Counted from the stretch's first letter, positions 27,805 to 37,249 are shown. The stretch is DNA of 64,000 bases from JAPOXR01 sp965221935 (GCA_965221935.1 CBDCSZ010000018.1:1-64000), one strand, 5' to 3'. Program-made: numbers and translations. Notes: a model not told the origin generated them from the sequence alone.

Positions 27805-28655
27805 GTAGGACACTGGCGCGCGCACCATAGGTCACGTTTCCAGCGTCCCCCCTAAAATTCCGGACTTCCGGTTTTCCCGGGTCCGGCTTCAAGCGTCAGG
27901 CACCCCCGCAGGAGTTCGTTACGGTGCCTTCCGCGACATCCGCCACGCTCAAGGCTGACCCAGCCATACCCGTGGCATCATCCCGCGTTTACGCCGCCCT
28001 TCGGCTCGACAGCACCACCCCTTTCAACCGGGGTGGTATCCTCGGTCGGCGCCGGGCTCTGAGTCCCGGCATGACCTGCCGTCTTCGCCACCTGAGCCCA
28101 GAGGCCCTCGCTCCGGACGGGTTGTGTTATTCCGTCCATCACCGCTTAATCGGCCTCATCCGCCAGTCAGGAGGACTCCGCGTCCTTTCCCGTACTCCGG
28201 TTATGGACACGGTCCTTGACATTCGAGGGTCACAACATCCTGTCTGTCCTCCTCACCTTCCGGACTTTCACCACTGAACCCTCCGGGATTGCCGCCACCT
28301 GTACGCCGGGCGATCCGATGCGTGCATCTCAGTTCTTCCGCACCGGCACTGGCCATCGGGCAGAGCGGAAACCCTTGGCATCCTCCAATACCCCCGCAAG
28401 TCGGATTCCATGCGGGGAGCGTTTTTTTCGACGCTTCATACGGACGTTCGCTTTCGCTACGGCCCTCCCGGTTGTTCGCCTCCCTGTCCGACCGGACCAG
28501 AGGGACATCGTCCTCCCAGCCCACAGAGGCTTTTACGTCCCCGCTTCCGGACGCCGGGTCACCCCGACACCCGTGGGGATATGACTACGACGCCAAACTG
28601 AGAATTGCGCCGGCGGGACTTCCACCCGCAAGTTCAGCAGCTAGTCTCGCTGCAC
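27805..28655 (-). mobile_element. ORF-less group II intron (probable)
   Basis: On the minus strand the segment begins GTGCAGCGAGAC at 28655, matching the GUGYG-type start, followed by GGGTGGAAGTCCCGC and other group II domain-I-like segments (GTAGCGAAAGCGAACG, GTGGTGAAAGTCCGG). Near the 3' end, 27858-27890 folds as a domain-V-like hairpin (CCGGAC/GTCCGG, a two-A bulge, GAAA loop). A domain-VI-like 9-bp stem (27840-27848 with 27808-27816) precedes a terminal AC. There is no reverse transcriptase ORF. The base of domain V pairs imperfectly, so the intron may be inactive. It lies antisense to the host transposase. Confidence 0.6.
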
Positions 28656-28971
28656 CCGCCCGCTCCGCTGCCGCCGGCCGGAGCTGCGCCGCGGGCTCGA
28701 GGGCCGCGTGCGGGAGCTGCGGAAAAGGTTCCCGGCCTGGGGAAGGGGCAAGATCGCCGCCGTGCTCCGCCGGGAGGGGATCAGGGTCTCCGACGCGACG
28801 GTCGGGCGGGCAATGGCATTCGGATAGACTTGCCGTTCCGGGCGCGGTTTTTTGCGGCCTGCAAGGCGTTGATATAACGGGACATCGGCGCGGGAATATT
28901 TTTTTCACCGCCCCCCTTGACATGCGCTTGGCGATCTGCATGCTGTGGTCATGCAGATTCGGGAATCACCC

Positions 28972-31164
28972 ATGGACCAGCGAATCATCGACCTCAAGTC
29001 GACCACTTTTTCGGGCCGCCGCCTGAACCGGCGGCAGATCGCCGACATCCAGGAGACCGTCGGGATGCTCCCGAACGACAGCCGCAGCGAACTTGCGAAG
29101 ACCATCTGCGAGCATCTCGGATGGAAGACGGCGAAGGGGGCCTACAGGGTCGGGGCCTGCCTCGGGATGCTGGAGGCGCTGGAGAGCCACGGCATCCTGA
29201 CGCTTCCGCCGAAGCGGGAGGGCAGCGTCCGCGACATGAGGGCCGTCGACGCGCCGGCCTGGACCTCCGCCTCGGACCCGCAGCCGGAGATCGCGGCGGA
29301 GCTGTCCGGGCTGCGTCCGCTCCGCGTCGAGCCGGTCACCGACACCGAAGGACGGCAGCTGTGGAACGCCTTCGTCGACCGCCACCACTATCTCGGCTAC
29401 AGGCGCCCCTTCGGGGCGCATATCCGCTGCTTTGTGACCGACCGGGACGGCCGCAGGCTGGGGTGCCTGCTGTTCGATGCGGTGACGAAGAGGCTCCCGT
29501 GCCGTGACGGCTGGATCGGATGGACGGACCGGACACGCGACCGCAGGCGGCACCTGATGGTGGTCAACTCCCGCTTTCTGGTGTTTCCATGGGTGCGGTC
29601 GAAGAACCTGGCCTCCTCGGCGCTGGCCATGGCGACGCGCCGTCTCGCGGACGACTGGGAGCGCATCCACGGGCACCGGCCGGTCCTCTGCGAGACCTTC
29701 ATCGACGAGACCCGGTTCAGGGCCTCGTGTTACCGCGCCGCCAACTGGAAACGCATCGGGGAGACCGCCGGCAGGGGAAAGACGCGCAAGGGCGTCTATG
29801 TGATGCCGCTCTGCGCGGGCGCCCGCGGGATCCTGCGCGGCGCGCGTGACGCGGGACAGCGGAAGCCTCCGACCCGGGCCGAAAGGGGCCGTTCCGCAGC
29901 CTCCGACCGCCGCTTCGGCCGCCGCTGGGAGGCGCTTGTCGCGGCCGCCGCGGCGGTCGCGGCGCGCGAGGACGCGCGCTGGCAGAAGCGCCGCCGCGTG
30001 TTCGACAGCCTGCTGATCATACTGTTCGTGTTCCGCCTCGTCGCCGCGCCGCGCGCGCAGGGCTACCGCGCCACGCTGTGCGAGCTCTGGGAACAGTGCG
30101 CGGCGGCCGGCATCGAGCTGCCGCAGGACGAGCCTCCGGCGGCGTCGACCGCCTGCGAGGCGCGGGAGAAGCTCGACGAAGCCGCGTTCCGGAGGGTGCA
30201 CAGGGATATCCTCGCCCACAGCCCCGACGGCGCCCTGTGGAAGGGACACCGCGTGTTCGCCGTCGACGGCTCGAAGATCACCCTGCCGAGGGAACTGCTG
30301 CGCGCCGGCTACCGCGCGCCGAACGACAATGCCCACTACCCCCAGGGCATGGTCAGCGTCCTTTACAGGCTGCGCGACCGCATCCCGGTCGACTTCGACC
30401 TCTTCGGCCACGAGAACGAACGCGCCGCCGCCGTCACCCATCTCGACCATGCCGCCGAAGGCGATGTCATCGTCTACGACCGGGGATACTGGTCCTTCGA
30501 AATGGCCCTGCTCCACCGGATGCGGAAGCTGAACTTCGTCTTCCGCATCAAGAACAGCGCCAATCCGGCCTTCAATGCCTTCATCAACTCCGAAAAGACC
30601 GACAGCATCATCACCCTCGACGCGCCCAGGGACGCAGCCGCGCTGCGCGGACAGAGCCTCCGCATCCGCCTGGTCAAACACACCGCCGCCGACACCACGC
30701 ACTGTCTCGCAACATCCCTGCTCGAAGCCCGGCGCCACAGCATTCCGGCGCTCTCTGACCTTTATCACGGACGCTGGCAGATCGAAGAGGGATACAAGAC
30801 GGGAAAGGCCGTGATCGAGCGCTTCCACGCAAAGTCGGAGCGCGGCGTCCGCCAGGAACTCTACGCCGCCTTCACACTGATCACCCTCGCGCGCCTGTTC
30901 GCCAACCGCTGCGACCATGACATCAGCCACTGTCCCGGCGATGACGGCCTGCCGGCCATGCGCGCCAACTTCAGGAACGGTCTGAGACTGGTGGGGCGCG
31001 AAATCGAGGCCATGTTCCTCAGGCAGAGCGAAATGGTCGCACAATCGGTCAGGCGGATCATGACCGGCCTCTCGCAATGCATCCAGCGCGAAAGGCCGGG
31101 GCGAAACCACAGGAGGGAATCCAGGCAGCCAGTGAGCAAGTGGCAGAGACGACGCGCCGCCTGA
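28972..31164 (+). CDS. DruA-like (DUF4338) domain fused to IS4-family DDE transposase
   Basis: A 730-residue fusion. Residues ~10-285 match the DUF4338/DruA family of the Druantia defence system: RHHYLGYRRPFGAHIRC (about 138), RDGWIGWTDRTRDRRRHL, VNSRFLVFPWVRSKNLASS, HRPVLCETFIDETRF and CYRAANWKRIGETAGRGK (to about 280). After a basic Arg/Ala-rich linker (~300-355) comes an IS4-type catalytic domain: Asp442 in FAVDGSKITLP, Asp513 in IVYDRGYWSF, Glu615/616 in GRWQIEEGYKTGKAVIERFH. The ATG at 28972 gives the usual DUF4338 N-terminus; GTG at 28945 and ATG at 28951 are in frame. The DruA part may help target or process DNA, which is inference. Confidence 0.85.
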   Translation: MDQRIIDLKSTTFSGRRLNRRQIADIQETVGMLPNDSRSELAKTICEHLGWKTAKGAYRVGACLGMLEALESHGILTLPPKREGSVRDMRAVDAPAWTSASDPQPEIAAELSGLRPLRVEPVTDTEGRQLWNAFVDRHHYLGYRRPFGAHIRCFVTDRDGRRLGCLLFDAVTKRLPCRDGWIGWTDRTRDRRRHLMVVNSRFLVFPWVRSKNLASSALAMATRRLADDWERIHGHRPVLCETFIDETRFRASCYRAANWKRIGETAGRGKTRKGVYVMPLCAGARGILRGARDAGQRKPPTRAERGRSAASDRRFGRRWEALVAAAAAVAAREDARWQKRRRVFDSLLIILFVFRLVAAPRAQGYRATLCELWEQCAAAGIELPQDEPPAASTACEAREKLDEAAFRRVHRDILAHSPDGALWKGHRVFAVDGSKITLPRELLRAGYRAPNDNAHYPQGMVSVLYRLRDRIPVDFDLFGHENERAAAVTHLDHAAEGDVIVYDRGYWSFEMALLHRMRKLNFVFRIKNSANPAFNAFINSEKTDSIITLDAPRDAAALRGQSLRIRLVKHTAADTTHCLATSLLEARRHSIPALSDLYHGRWQIEEGYKTGKAVIERFHAKSERGVRQELYAAFTLITLARLFANRCDHDISHCPGDDGLPAMRANFRNGLRLVGREIEAMFLRQSEMVAQSVRRIMTGLSQCIQRERPGRNHRRESRQPVSKWQRRRAA

Positions 31165-31180
31165 CAGAACCAGACCGCCA

Positions 31181-31226
31181 GAAAACCCCCGGCTTCCGGC
31201 AAAAAGCCCGAAGCGCGGGGGTTTTC
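31181..31226 (+). terminator. Strong hairpin after DruA-transposase gene
   Basis: GAAAACCCCCG pairs with CGGGGGTTTTC, and the inner arms GCTTCCGGC/GCCCGAAGC pair with one mismatch around an AAAAA loop. It starts 17 bp after the stop. The A-run and T-run at the base would let it terminate transcription in both directions, shielding the element. Confidence 0.8.
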
Positions 31227-32610
31227 TTATCCGAACGGCAAAAATCGTTATCCGAATGCCATTGGTCGGGCGGGCCATCCGCGATCTGGTCCGCAGAGGC
31301 CGCATGGCCCCGGTCAGCGCCTTCACGGCGCACAGCCGCCGGAGCCGCCGGAGCCGGCGGCCGCACGCGGTGCGGATCCCCCGCGCGCTGCGGGCCGAAC
31401 GGCCCGGGCAGGCGGTCCAGGTCGACACGCTCACCGTGTCGCTGCGGCCCGGCCGGACCGTCAGACACTTCACCGCCGTCGACCGTCTCTCGCGCTGGGG
31501 CTGCGGCATGGCCGCCTCAAACGCGACCGCGGCCAGCGCCGCCCGCTTCCTTGACAAGCTGGTCCGCCAGGCGCCGTTCTCAGTCGAGGCCGTGCAGGTC
31601 GACGGCGGCTCCGAGTTCATGGCCGAGTTCGAGGCCGCGTGCGGAGACAGAAACATCACCCTCGCCGTTTTGCCGCCGAAGTCGCCGAAACAGAACGGAC
31701 GCGTCGAACGTATGCAGGCGACGCTCAGAAACGAGTTCTACAATGTTCAGGACACCGCCGTGAACGTCTCCGGGCTCAGACCCCTCATCGACGAATATAT
31801 GGAACTCTACAACGGCTGGAGGCCGCACGACTCCCTTGATGGAATGACCCCCGACGAGTATCTCGAAAGTCGGCGAATCGGTGAGACCCCGCCGCTTCAT
31901 ATGTCATGAGCAGGTACACTGTATTCCTCAAGGATCGCCAGCATATTAGGATGGGGTCACCATGATCGTCGTGGTTCCAAAATCCTCAATCAGCTGCACC
32001 TGCCGCGCCGTCATGCCGCCGCTGACCGGAATGACAGCGCAGCCCAGCCTGTCAGCGCCAAAATGCGCTCCCAATCCACCGGTGAACAGGCCGTAACCGT
32101 AAGAAATATGCACCATGTCTCCCGGCCGGGTGCCACTCGCGCGCATTGACCGGGCAACGCAGTCGGCCCAGTTGCCGATATCGTCTGTCGTGTAACCGAC
32201 CACAGTCGGTTTTTCCGTCGTGCCGGAGGACGCGTGGACCCGTGCCAGCCGCTCCCTTGGAACCGCCAACATGGCAAACGGGTAACTTGCCCGGAAATCG
32301 TCTTTCACCGCGAACGGAAACCGGGCCAAATCGGAAAGCGACGACAGATCCGAGGGATGCACACCCGCGTCGAGGAATTTCGTCCGGTAATGCAGAACAT
32401 TGCGAAAGGCATGTTCCAGTGTCCATTTCAGCCGCTCAAGCTGCAGAGCCTCAATTTCGTCGCGGGAGGCGATTTCAATTGGATCCAGTTCAGATCGGTC
32501 GGGTGTCAGGTCACGCATTGGGATCTCCCTGCAAGGACAACGGGTTCATATATGAGCCGAACCAAATCAGCGATTGCCTGAAGTGCGCGGGATTGCCAAA
32601 CGCCCCAGCG

Positions 32611-33057
32611 TCAGGCGCAGCCCTCTGCCTGTTCTTCAAAATGCGCGCCCGGCGGAAGTCTGACGAGACCTCTGAATACGGCAGCCGTCTCCTTCTGCAC
32701 CATGCGCACAGCCCGCACATCATGAACGCCGCCGCGGCCGGAATCCATGGTTTCAGCCGTGGTTGCCTCAAGCCTGTCGCCTATCCGGCCCGGCGCGGGA
32801 CAGCTGATGCCGTTATGCTGAGCCACTGCCAGAGCGCTGCGGCAGTTGCAGGCGATGGCAAAGGCTGAATCCGCGAGCGCGACGATCGCCCCGCCATGGC
32901 AAATGCCATGTCCGTTGAGGTGTCGGGAATCAACCGCAACCTGCATCGCAGCCCGGTCTTCTCCAATGTCAGCAAACGCGGACCGCAACCATTTTGAGGC
33001 GGCATCTGTTGACCGCATGGCACCGGCGCTGCGCCGCACCCGCTCTTCCGCTGTCAT
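32611..33057 (-). CDS. paaI: PaaI-type acyl-CoA thioesterase
   Basis: A 148-residue hot-dog-fold thioesterase of the phenylacetate pathway, thought to release CoA from dead-end aryl-CoA intermediates. The core reads HLNGHGICHGGAIVALADSAFA, with AVAQHNGISCPAP and GRGGVHDVRAVR following. It sits between paaK (same strand, downstream) and paaZ (divergent). It probably shared a transcript with paaK before that gene was broken. Confidence 0.88.
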   Translation of the reverse strand: MTAEERVRRSAGAMRSTDAASKWLRSAFADIGEDRAAMQVAVDSRHLNGHGICHGGAIVALADSAFAIACNCRSALAVAQHNGISCPAPGRIGDRLEATTAETMDSGRGGVHDVRAVRMVQKETAAVFRGLVRLPPGAHFEEQAEGCA

Positions 33058-33141
33058 TGCGGCAATCTCTTTCCGAACCGGAGTGGATTTGCATATACCG
33101 AATTTGCAATCAAACAGCTGACCATTCGGGAGATGTTTGGG

Positions 33142-35205
33142 ATGGGAACGGATATCTTGAGTGTCACCGGATTCTCATGTGGCAGCTGGGATAAAAGAGC
33201 CTCAGACCGGCACGAGATCCACAGCCCGGTCACAGGCAGAATCATCGCCGAGGTCAATTCGCCCGCGGCGGACATCGCCGCCATGGCTGATTACGCCCGG
33301 CGCATCGGCGGGCCACAGCCGCGAGAGATGACGTTTCACGACCGTGCGCGGCTGCTCAAGGCTCTCGCCGCCCACATCAACAAAAACAAGGACGCCCTGT
33401 ACCGGCTGAACCCGCTGACCGGGGCAACCCGCAGGGATGGCTGGTATGATATAGACGGCGGTATCGGCACAGTCTTCACCTATGCCTCGAAGGGGCGGCG
33501 GGAAATGCCGGATGACCGGATCTATCTCGATGGCGGTGTCGAGCGGCTTTCAAAGAGTGGCAGCTTTCTCGGTGTGCATGTCGCGACACCATTGACAGGA
33601 GTTTCCCTGCAGCTGAACGCGTTCAACTTTCCGGTCTGGGGCATGTTTGAGAAACTTGCACCGTCACTCCTTGCCGGGGTGCCTTCGATCGTCAGGCCCG
33701 CGACGGTCACCAGCTACCTGGCCGCCGAATGTTTTCGCCTCATCATCGATTCCGGGATCCTCCCGGAAGGAGCGGTTCAGCTCGCCATCGGCAGCCCGTC
33801 GGGCATTCTTGACCCGCTGGGCACCCAGGATATTGTCTGCTTCACGGGTTCCGCGGCGACTGCTGCCGGCATTCGCTCGCATCCGGCAATTGTATCCGGG
33901 AAAACCCGTATCGTCACTGAACAGGACAGCCTGAACGCCACGGTTCTGGGACCCGACGCCGAACCGGATTCCGCAGACTTCACATCCTTTGTCGACGAAG
34001 CGGTGCGTGAGATCACAACCAAGGCCGGGCAGAAGTGCACCGCCATCCGGCGCATCCTCGTGCCGGAAAAGCAGCTGCGGAATGTTGTCGACAGTCTCGC
34101 ATCGCGCCTCTCCCCGGTTTGTGTGGGAGATCCGGAACAGCCTGGGGTGGATATGGGCCCCTTGGTCTCAGAGCGGCAATTTGCCGATGTGACCGCCTGT
34201 GCCGGGAAAATCGGCAAAGAGGCGGAGCTGGTGGCGGGATCCCTGGACAGACCACACGCAGTCGGGGTGGACCGCGGACAGGGTGCGTTTCTCGCCCCAC
34301 TGCTGTTTCGCTGCGCCGACCCTGACAACGCCGATGCGGTTCACAGCGTCGAAGCCTTTGGACCGGTTTCCGTGGTCATGCCATACCGGGATATTCCGCA
34401 TGCTTCGGATTTGGCCAACCGCGGCGGTGGAAGCCTGGTGGTATCGGTGTTCACGAGCGATGCGGAGGCGGCAAGACGCTTCACCCTGTCGTCAGGCGCA
34501 TGGCACGGTCGGATATATTTTAACAATGCGGACAGCATGGCCGAAGCGACCGGGCATGGATCGCCGATGCCGCATATGCTGCATGGAGGCCCGGGGCGCG
34601 CCGGGGGCGGAGAGGAATTGGGCGGCATCCGTTCGGTACTGCATTTCATGCAGCGGAGCGCGGTTCAGGGCAGTCCGCAGATATTGACGGCAATCGGAAA
34701 TCAATGGGTGGACGGGGCCACTGAACGCCGCCCCGGCCGGCATCCTTTCCGCAACACTTTCGGAGAACTCGCGGTCGGCGACACACTGATCACCGGGAGC
34801 CGGACAGTCACCCTCGCGGATATCGAAAATTTCGCGGCATTCACCGGCGATCGTTTCTATGCCCACATGGACGAAGCGGCGGCCAGGCGAAATCCGTTCT
34901 TTCCCGGACGGGTCGCGCACGGCTATCTGCTGCTGTCTTTTGCAGCCGGTCTGTTCGTCGACCCGGATGAAGGGCCGGTTCTTGCCAATACCGGATTGAC
35001 CGGCCTGGCATTCGAGAAGCCGGTTTCGGCCGGCGAAGCCATTCATGTGAAACTGACAGTGAAACGCAAAACACCGCGCACCGCCGATTATGGCGAGATC
35101 CGCTGGCATGTGGCAATCTTGAACCAGGATGAGGAAACGGTCGCAAGCTACGAGCTGCGCACAATGAACGCGATGGAGCCGGTTCAAAGACAGGCGTCTA
35201 AATGA
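33142..35205 (+). CDS. paaZ: Oxepin-CoA hydrolase / semialdehyde dehydrogenase (PaaZ)
   Basis: A 687-residue bifunctional enzyme that opens the oxepin-CoA ring and oxidises the resulting aldehyde in aerobic phenylacetate degradation. The aldehyde dehydrogenase part (to about 530) has the Glu in VTEQDSLNATVLGPDA and the Cys in KAGQKCTAIRRI. The C-terminal MaoC-type hydratase has the catalytic Asp/His in FTGDRFYAHMDEAAAR. ATG at 33142 is preferred over the ATG at 33133, since GGGAG lies 9 nt upstream of it. The gene is intact although paaK next door is dead. Confidence 0.9.
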   Translation: MGTDILSVTGFSCGSWDKRASDRHEIHSPVTGRIIAEVNSPAADIAAMADYARRIGGPQPREMTFHDRARLLKALAAHINKNKDALYRLNPLTGATRRDGWYDIDGGIGTVFTYASKGRREMPDDRIYLDGGVERLSKSGSFLGVHVATPLTGVSLQLNAFNFPVWGMFEKLAPSLLAGVPSIVRPATVTSYLAAECFRLIIDSGILPEGAVQLAIGSPSGILDPLGTQDIVCFTGSAATAAGIRSHPAIVSGKTRIVTEQDSLNATVLGPDAEPDSADFTSFVDEAVREITTKAGQKCTAIRRILVPEKQLRNVVDSLASRLSPVCVGDPEQPGVDMGPLVSERQFADVTACAGKIGKEAELVAGSLDRPHAVGVDRGQGAFLAPLLFRCADPDNADAVHSVEAFGPVSVVMPYRDIPHASDLANRGGGSLVVSVFTSDAEAARRFTLSSGAWHGRIYFNNADSMAEATGHGSPMPHMLHGGPGRAGGGEELGGIRSVLHFMQRSAVQGSPQILTAIGNQWVDGATERRPGRHPFRNTFGELAVGDTLITGSRTVTLADIENFAAFTGDRFYAHMDEAAARRNPFFPGRVAHGYLLLSFAAGLFVDPDEGPVLANTGLTGLAFEKPVSAGEAIHVKLTVKRKTPRTADYGEIRWHVAILNQDEETVASYELRTMNAMEPVQRQASK

Positions 35206-35323
35206 TTGCCCCCGGACTTCAACATGAGACGCAGGCACAGGCCTGCCCGGAGGCGGACGTCTCCTACCCGGCCGGTCAGGCCCTGAAACTCAGATCAGAT
35301 CAAATTATCGATTGGAGATACCC

Positions 35324-35791
35324 ATGACTGAACGCGGCTTCAGTGTCCGCGGCCTTGGCGAGATTGCCATCCGCTGCGACGATCTCGAAAAGATGGCCCG
35401 CTTTTATCGCAATGTGCTCGGTCTGGAGCCGATGCCGGGCAGCGACACCGGGGGCATCGTGTTCTTCCGCATTGCCGAGGGTTTTGGCGGACACACCCAG
35501 ATTCTGGCCCTATTCGACAAGCAATATGTTTCGCGCCCCGGTCTGCACCCGACCGGAACGGAGACGCCCGCCACGGGAGCAAAGTCTTCGCTGCATCACC
35601 TGGCTTTCAGTCTGCCCTTCCATGAACAGGAGGCCGCGATGCGCTGGTACCGGGCGCAGGGCCTGTCTTTCCGGGTTGAAACCTTCGGCTGGGTCGGCTG
35701 GCGGGGTGTGTTCACCGAGGACCCCGAAGGCAACACCGTTGAACTCGTGGCCCATAGCGGCTCGTCCCTAGACAAGCCCATTCAGGAATGA
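35324..35791 (+). CDS. VOC-family (glyoxalase-like) protein
   Basis: A 155-residue vicinal-oxygen-chelate protein. The two modules are LGEIAIRCDDLEKMARFYRNVLGL and LHHLAFSLPFHEQEAAMRWYRAQGL. Metal-ligand candidates are His in HHLAF and Glu in GNTVELVAH. GGAG lies upstream of the ATG. It is about 120 bp downstream of paaZ in the same direction, so it may be co-transcribed; the substrate is unknown. Confidence 0.8.
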   Translation: MTERGFSVRGLGEIAIRCDDLEKMARFYRNVLGLEPMPGSDTGGIVFFRIAEGFGGHTQILALFDKQYVSRPGLHPTGTETPATGAKSSLHHLAFSLPFHEQEAAMRWYRAQGLSFRVETFGWVGWRGVFTEDPEGNTVELVAHSGSSLDKPIQE

Positions 35792-35839
35792 TCCTGTTTG
35801 GCGGCGGCATCGGAAGCGACCACATTTCGCCCGGCTCGG

Positions 35840-36355
35840 TTCGCCTGCGCATGGCGGACTCCTCTACGGTTCGGGTTCACAGGCACGCTGCCGGAGCGCT
35901 CGGCACAGGAAAGCTTCCGGTCCTGCGCGTCGGCCGTGTGAACCTTGATCATGGTCGACGGCCCGTCGACATCGACGGCAATGTTACATTTTCGGCCCTT
36001 GATCTTCTTGCCGGCAAAGCTGCCGGCAAGGCCGCCGTTCTCCGTCCTCTTTACAGGCTGGCTGTCGATCGCAGCCGCGTCGGATCTTGGCAAAGTCCCT
36101 CCAACTCCCGTGCGAGCCGCGGGGTGTCCCGCATGGTTTTGAACACGCCGGGGTCTCGCCAAGCGAAATGCCAGTTCTGGACTTTCGAGAACGGGCAGCA
36201 CGGCAGAATCGCCGCCACCCGCATCTCGTTCCCAACATAAACTTTATTGCATCAAAATCCGCCCGAAGGTTGGTGTTGCGTTGCCGTCCCGTCTTTGGGC
36301 GAGATGGCAAGAGCGGTTCGATCAATTTCCAATCCGCGTCGGTTTCCAACCGATC
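35840..36355 (-). pseudogene. IS5/IS427-type transposase remnant
   Basis: Fragments in two frames resemble the transposase of the IS at 5351-6323: ADWKLIEPLLPSRPKTGRQR, AIKFMLGTRCGWR, then in the other frame IDSQPVKRTENGG, GKKIKGRKCNIAVDVDG and VHTADAQDRK. The second Asp and the Glu regions are not recognisable. No ends or duplications were found. This is an old, decayed copy. Confidence 0.7.
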
Positions 36356-36594
36356 GAAAACATGCCCTTACTGTGACTGAGCGGTCTCGTTGCAATCTAT
36401 CTGGATATCCACGGTTTTGCCGAACGCCCACAGGCCTATTATGCGTCGTTCATTCTGTTGTGAGACCATTCTCTTTTCGGTCAAATTCTTGGAGAACACA
36501 TGCTAATCCCGGACCGGCTTATGGAATTGGTTTGACAGAAACTCATCGGCGCCGATTCAGTGTCGGCGGCAGCGGAGAGCGGATCGCAAAAAAA

Positions 36595-37212
36595 ATGGCT
36601 GAGAAGTTTAAATTTCCGGACGCAAGGGCCCCGCTGCTCGCCCGGTTGCTGCAAACGATTGAGCAGGACATCGCTCCGCTCACCGCAAAGGGAGTTGCGG
36701 CGGGGAATAAGATCTTCGGCGCGGCATTGCTGCACAAGTCAGACTGCTCGCTCCTTCTCGCGGAAACCAATAACGAGCTTGAAAACCCTCTGTGGCACGG
36801 CGAAATGCATTGCCTAAAGCGGTTCTACGAAATCCCCGAAGGCGAACGGCCGCGGACGCAGGATCTGATCTTTCTGTCCACACACGAGCCGTGTTCGCTG
36901 TGTCTTTCGGCAATCACCTGGGCCGGCTTTGACAATTTTTTCCACTATTTCAGCTACGAGGACAGCCGCGACAGATTCGCAATTCCGCATGATCTGAAGA
37001 TTCTCGGCGAAGTCTTCCACCTGCCCTCAGGTTCCTATGCGCAGTCGAATGCCTTCTGGAACAGCTGGAACATCCGGGAGGTTATGGACGGGCTCCCGCC
37101 ATCTGAACGGCTTCCACTGTATGAGCAGGCCAAGCGCATTGACAGGCTCTATGAGAGCTTCTCGGACTCCTATCAGGAGTTAAAGTCCGGATCGAACATT
37201 CCGCTCAGCTAA
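36595..37212 (+). CDS. Cytidine/deoxycytidylate deaminase-family protein
   Basis: A 205-residue zinc-dependent deaminase-fold protein. The zinc site is visible as HGEMHCLKRF (His and catalytic Glu) and EPCSLCLSAITWAG (two Cys). The C-terminal half (DLKILGEVFHLP, NAFWNSWNIREVM) is not typical of small cytidine deaminases. The substrate, free base, nucleoside or nucleotide, is unknown. ATG at 36595 is chosen because the upstream frame has no similarity and runs into IS debris. Confidence 0.75.
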   Translation: MAEKFKFPDARAPLLARLLQTIEQDIAPLTAKGVAAGNKIFGAALLHKSDCSLLLAETNNELENPLWHGEMHCLKRFYEIPEGERPRTQDLIFLSTHEPCSLCLSAITWAGFDNFFHYFSYEDSRDRFAIPHDLKILGEVFHLPSGSYAQSNAFWNSWNIREVMDGLPPSERLPLYEQAKRIDRLYESFSDSYQELKSGSNIPLS

Positions 37213-37249
37213 GCCTGCCATTTATATGTGAATGGACCTGATCATCGCG

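Larger units (their letters stand above)
28812..31263 (+). mobile_element. IS4-type element with DruA-transposase fusion, 2452 bp
   Basis: The terminal inverted repeat AATGGCATTCGGATA begins at 28812 and its complement TATCCGAATGCCATT ends at 31263. GGTCGGGCGGGC is repeated directly on each side (28800-28811, 31264-31275), a 12-bp target duplication. Excision restores the host transposase frame (DATVGRAIRDLV). The element carries one intact 730-codon gene and a strong hairpin near its right end. Confidence 0.88.
27579..31909 (+). pseudogene. IS481-like (rve) transposase, interrupted twice
   Basis: Part 1 (27579-27804) has a helix-turn-helix: LTVEQAARAVGVPLSTLRRWEKRPER, after an AAGGAG site. 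Part 2 (28656-28811) reads RGLEGRVRELRKRFPAWGRG, then KIAAVLRREGIRVSDATVGR. Part 3 (31276-31909) continues IRDLVRRGRMAPVSAF and holds the integrase core: Asp in QVDTLTV, Asp in VDGGSEFMAEF, Glu in KQNGRVERMQ. Parts 2 and 3 join exactly in frame across the IS at 28812-31263. Parts 1 and 2 are one base out of phase with the intron ends chosen here. Confidence 0.75.
27400..31920 (+). mobile_element. IS481-like element in paaK, carrying two further insertions
   Basis: The ends TGTGCCTGCTCAGACACATA (27400) and, inverted, TGTACCTGCTCATGACATAT form imperfect terminal repeats. GTA is repeated at 27397-27399 and 31921-31923. The right boundary is uncertain by about 2 bp because two extra bases lie between repeat and flank. 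After removing the intron (27805-28655) and the IS at 28812-31263, about 1.2 kb remains, with one transposase gene. Confidence 0.75.
26692..32518 (-). pseudogene. paaK: Phenylacetate-CoA ligase, split by nested mobile elements
   Basis: The N-terminal part (32518 to 31946) has ARVHASSGTTEKPTVVGYTT, the AMP-binding P-loop. The C-terminal part (about 27396 to 26692) has GIFGAEPWTNSM, YGLSEVMGPGVANEC, RYRTRDLTRL and the final lysine in PRSQGKAV. Between them sits a ~4.5-kb element. Without it, LEEY joins RRQNRDPAECPLEVGIFG in frame. An extra A near 31950 also turns PSYMLAI into PS-stop. The gene would activate phenylacetate as a CoA thioester; it is inactive here. A GGGAG ribosome-binding site precedes the ATG at 32518. 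Confidence 0.88.

Noticed and set aside
27924..29026. Plus-strand frames in the 28-kb region as protein genes
   Set aside because: The segment folds as an intron-like RNA on the minus strand; the frames lack start sites and motifs.
28966..31659. 897-codon open frame on the minus strand
   Set aside because: It is fully antisense to the DruA-transposase gene and part of the IS481-like gene; it has no family motif and arises from the GC-rich codons of the real genes.
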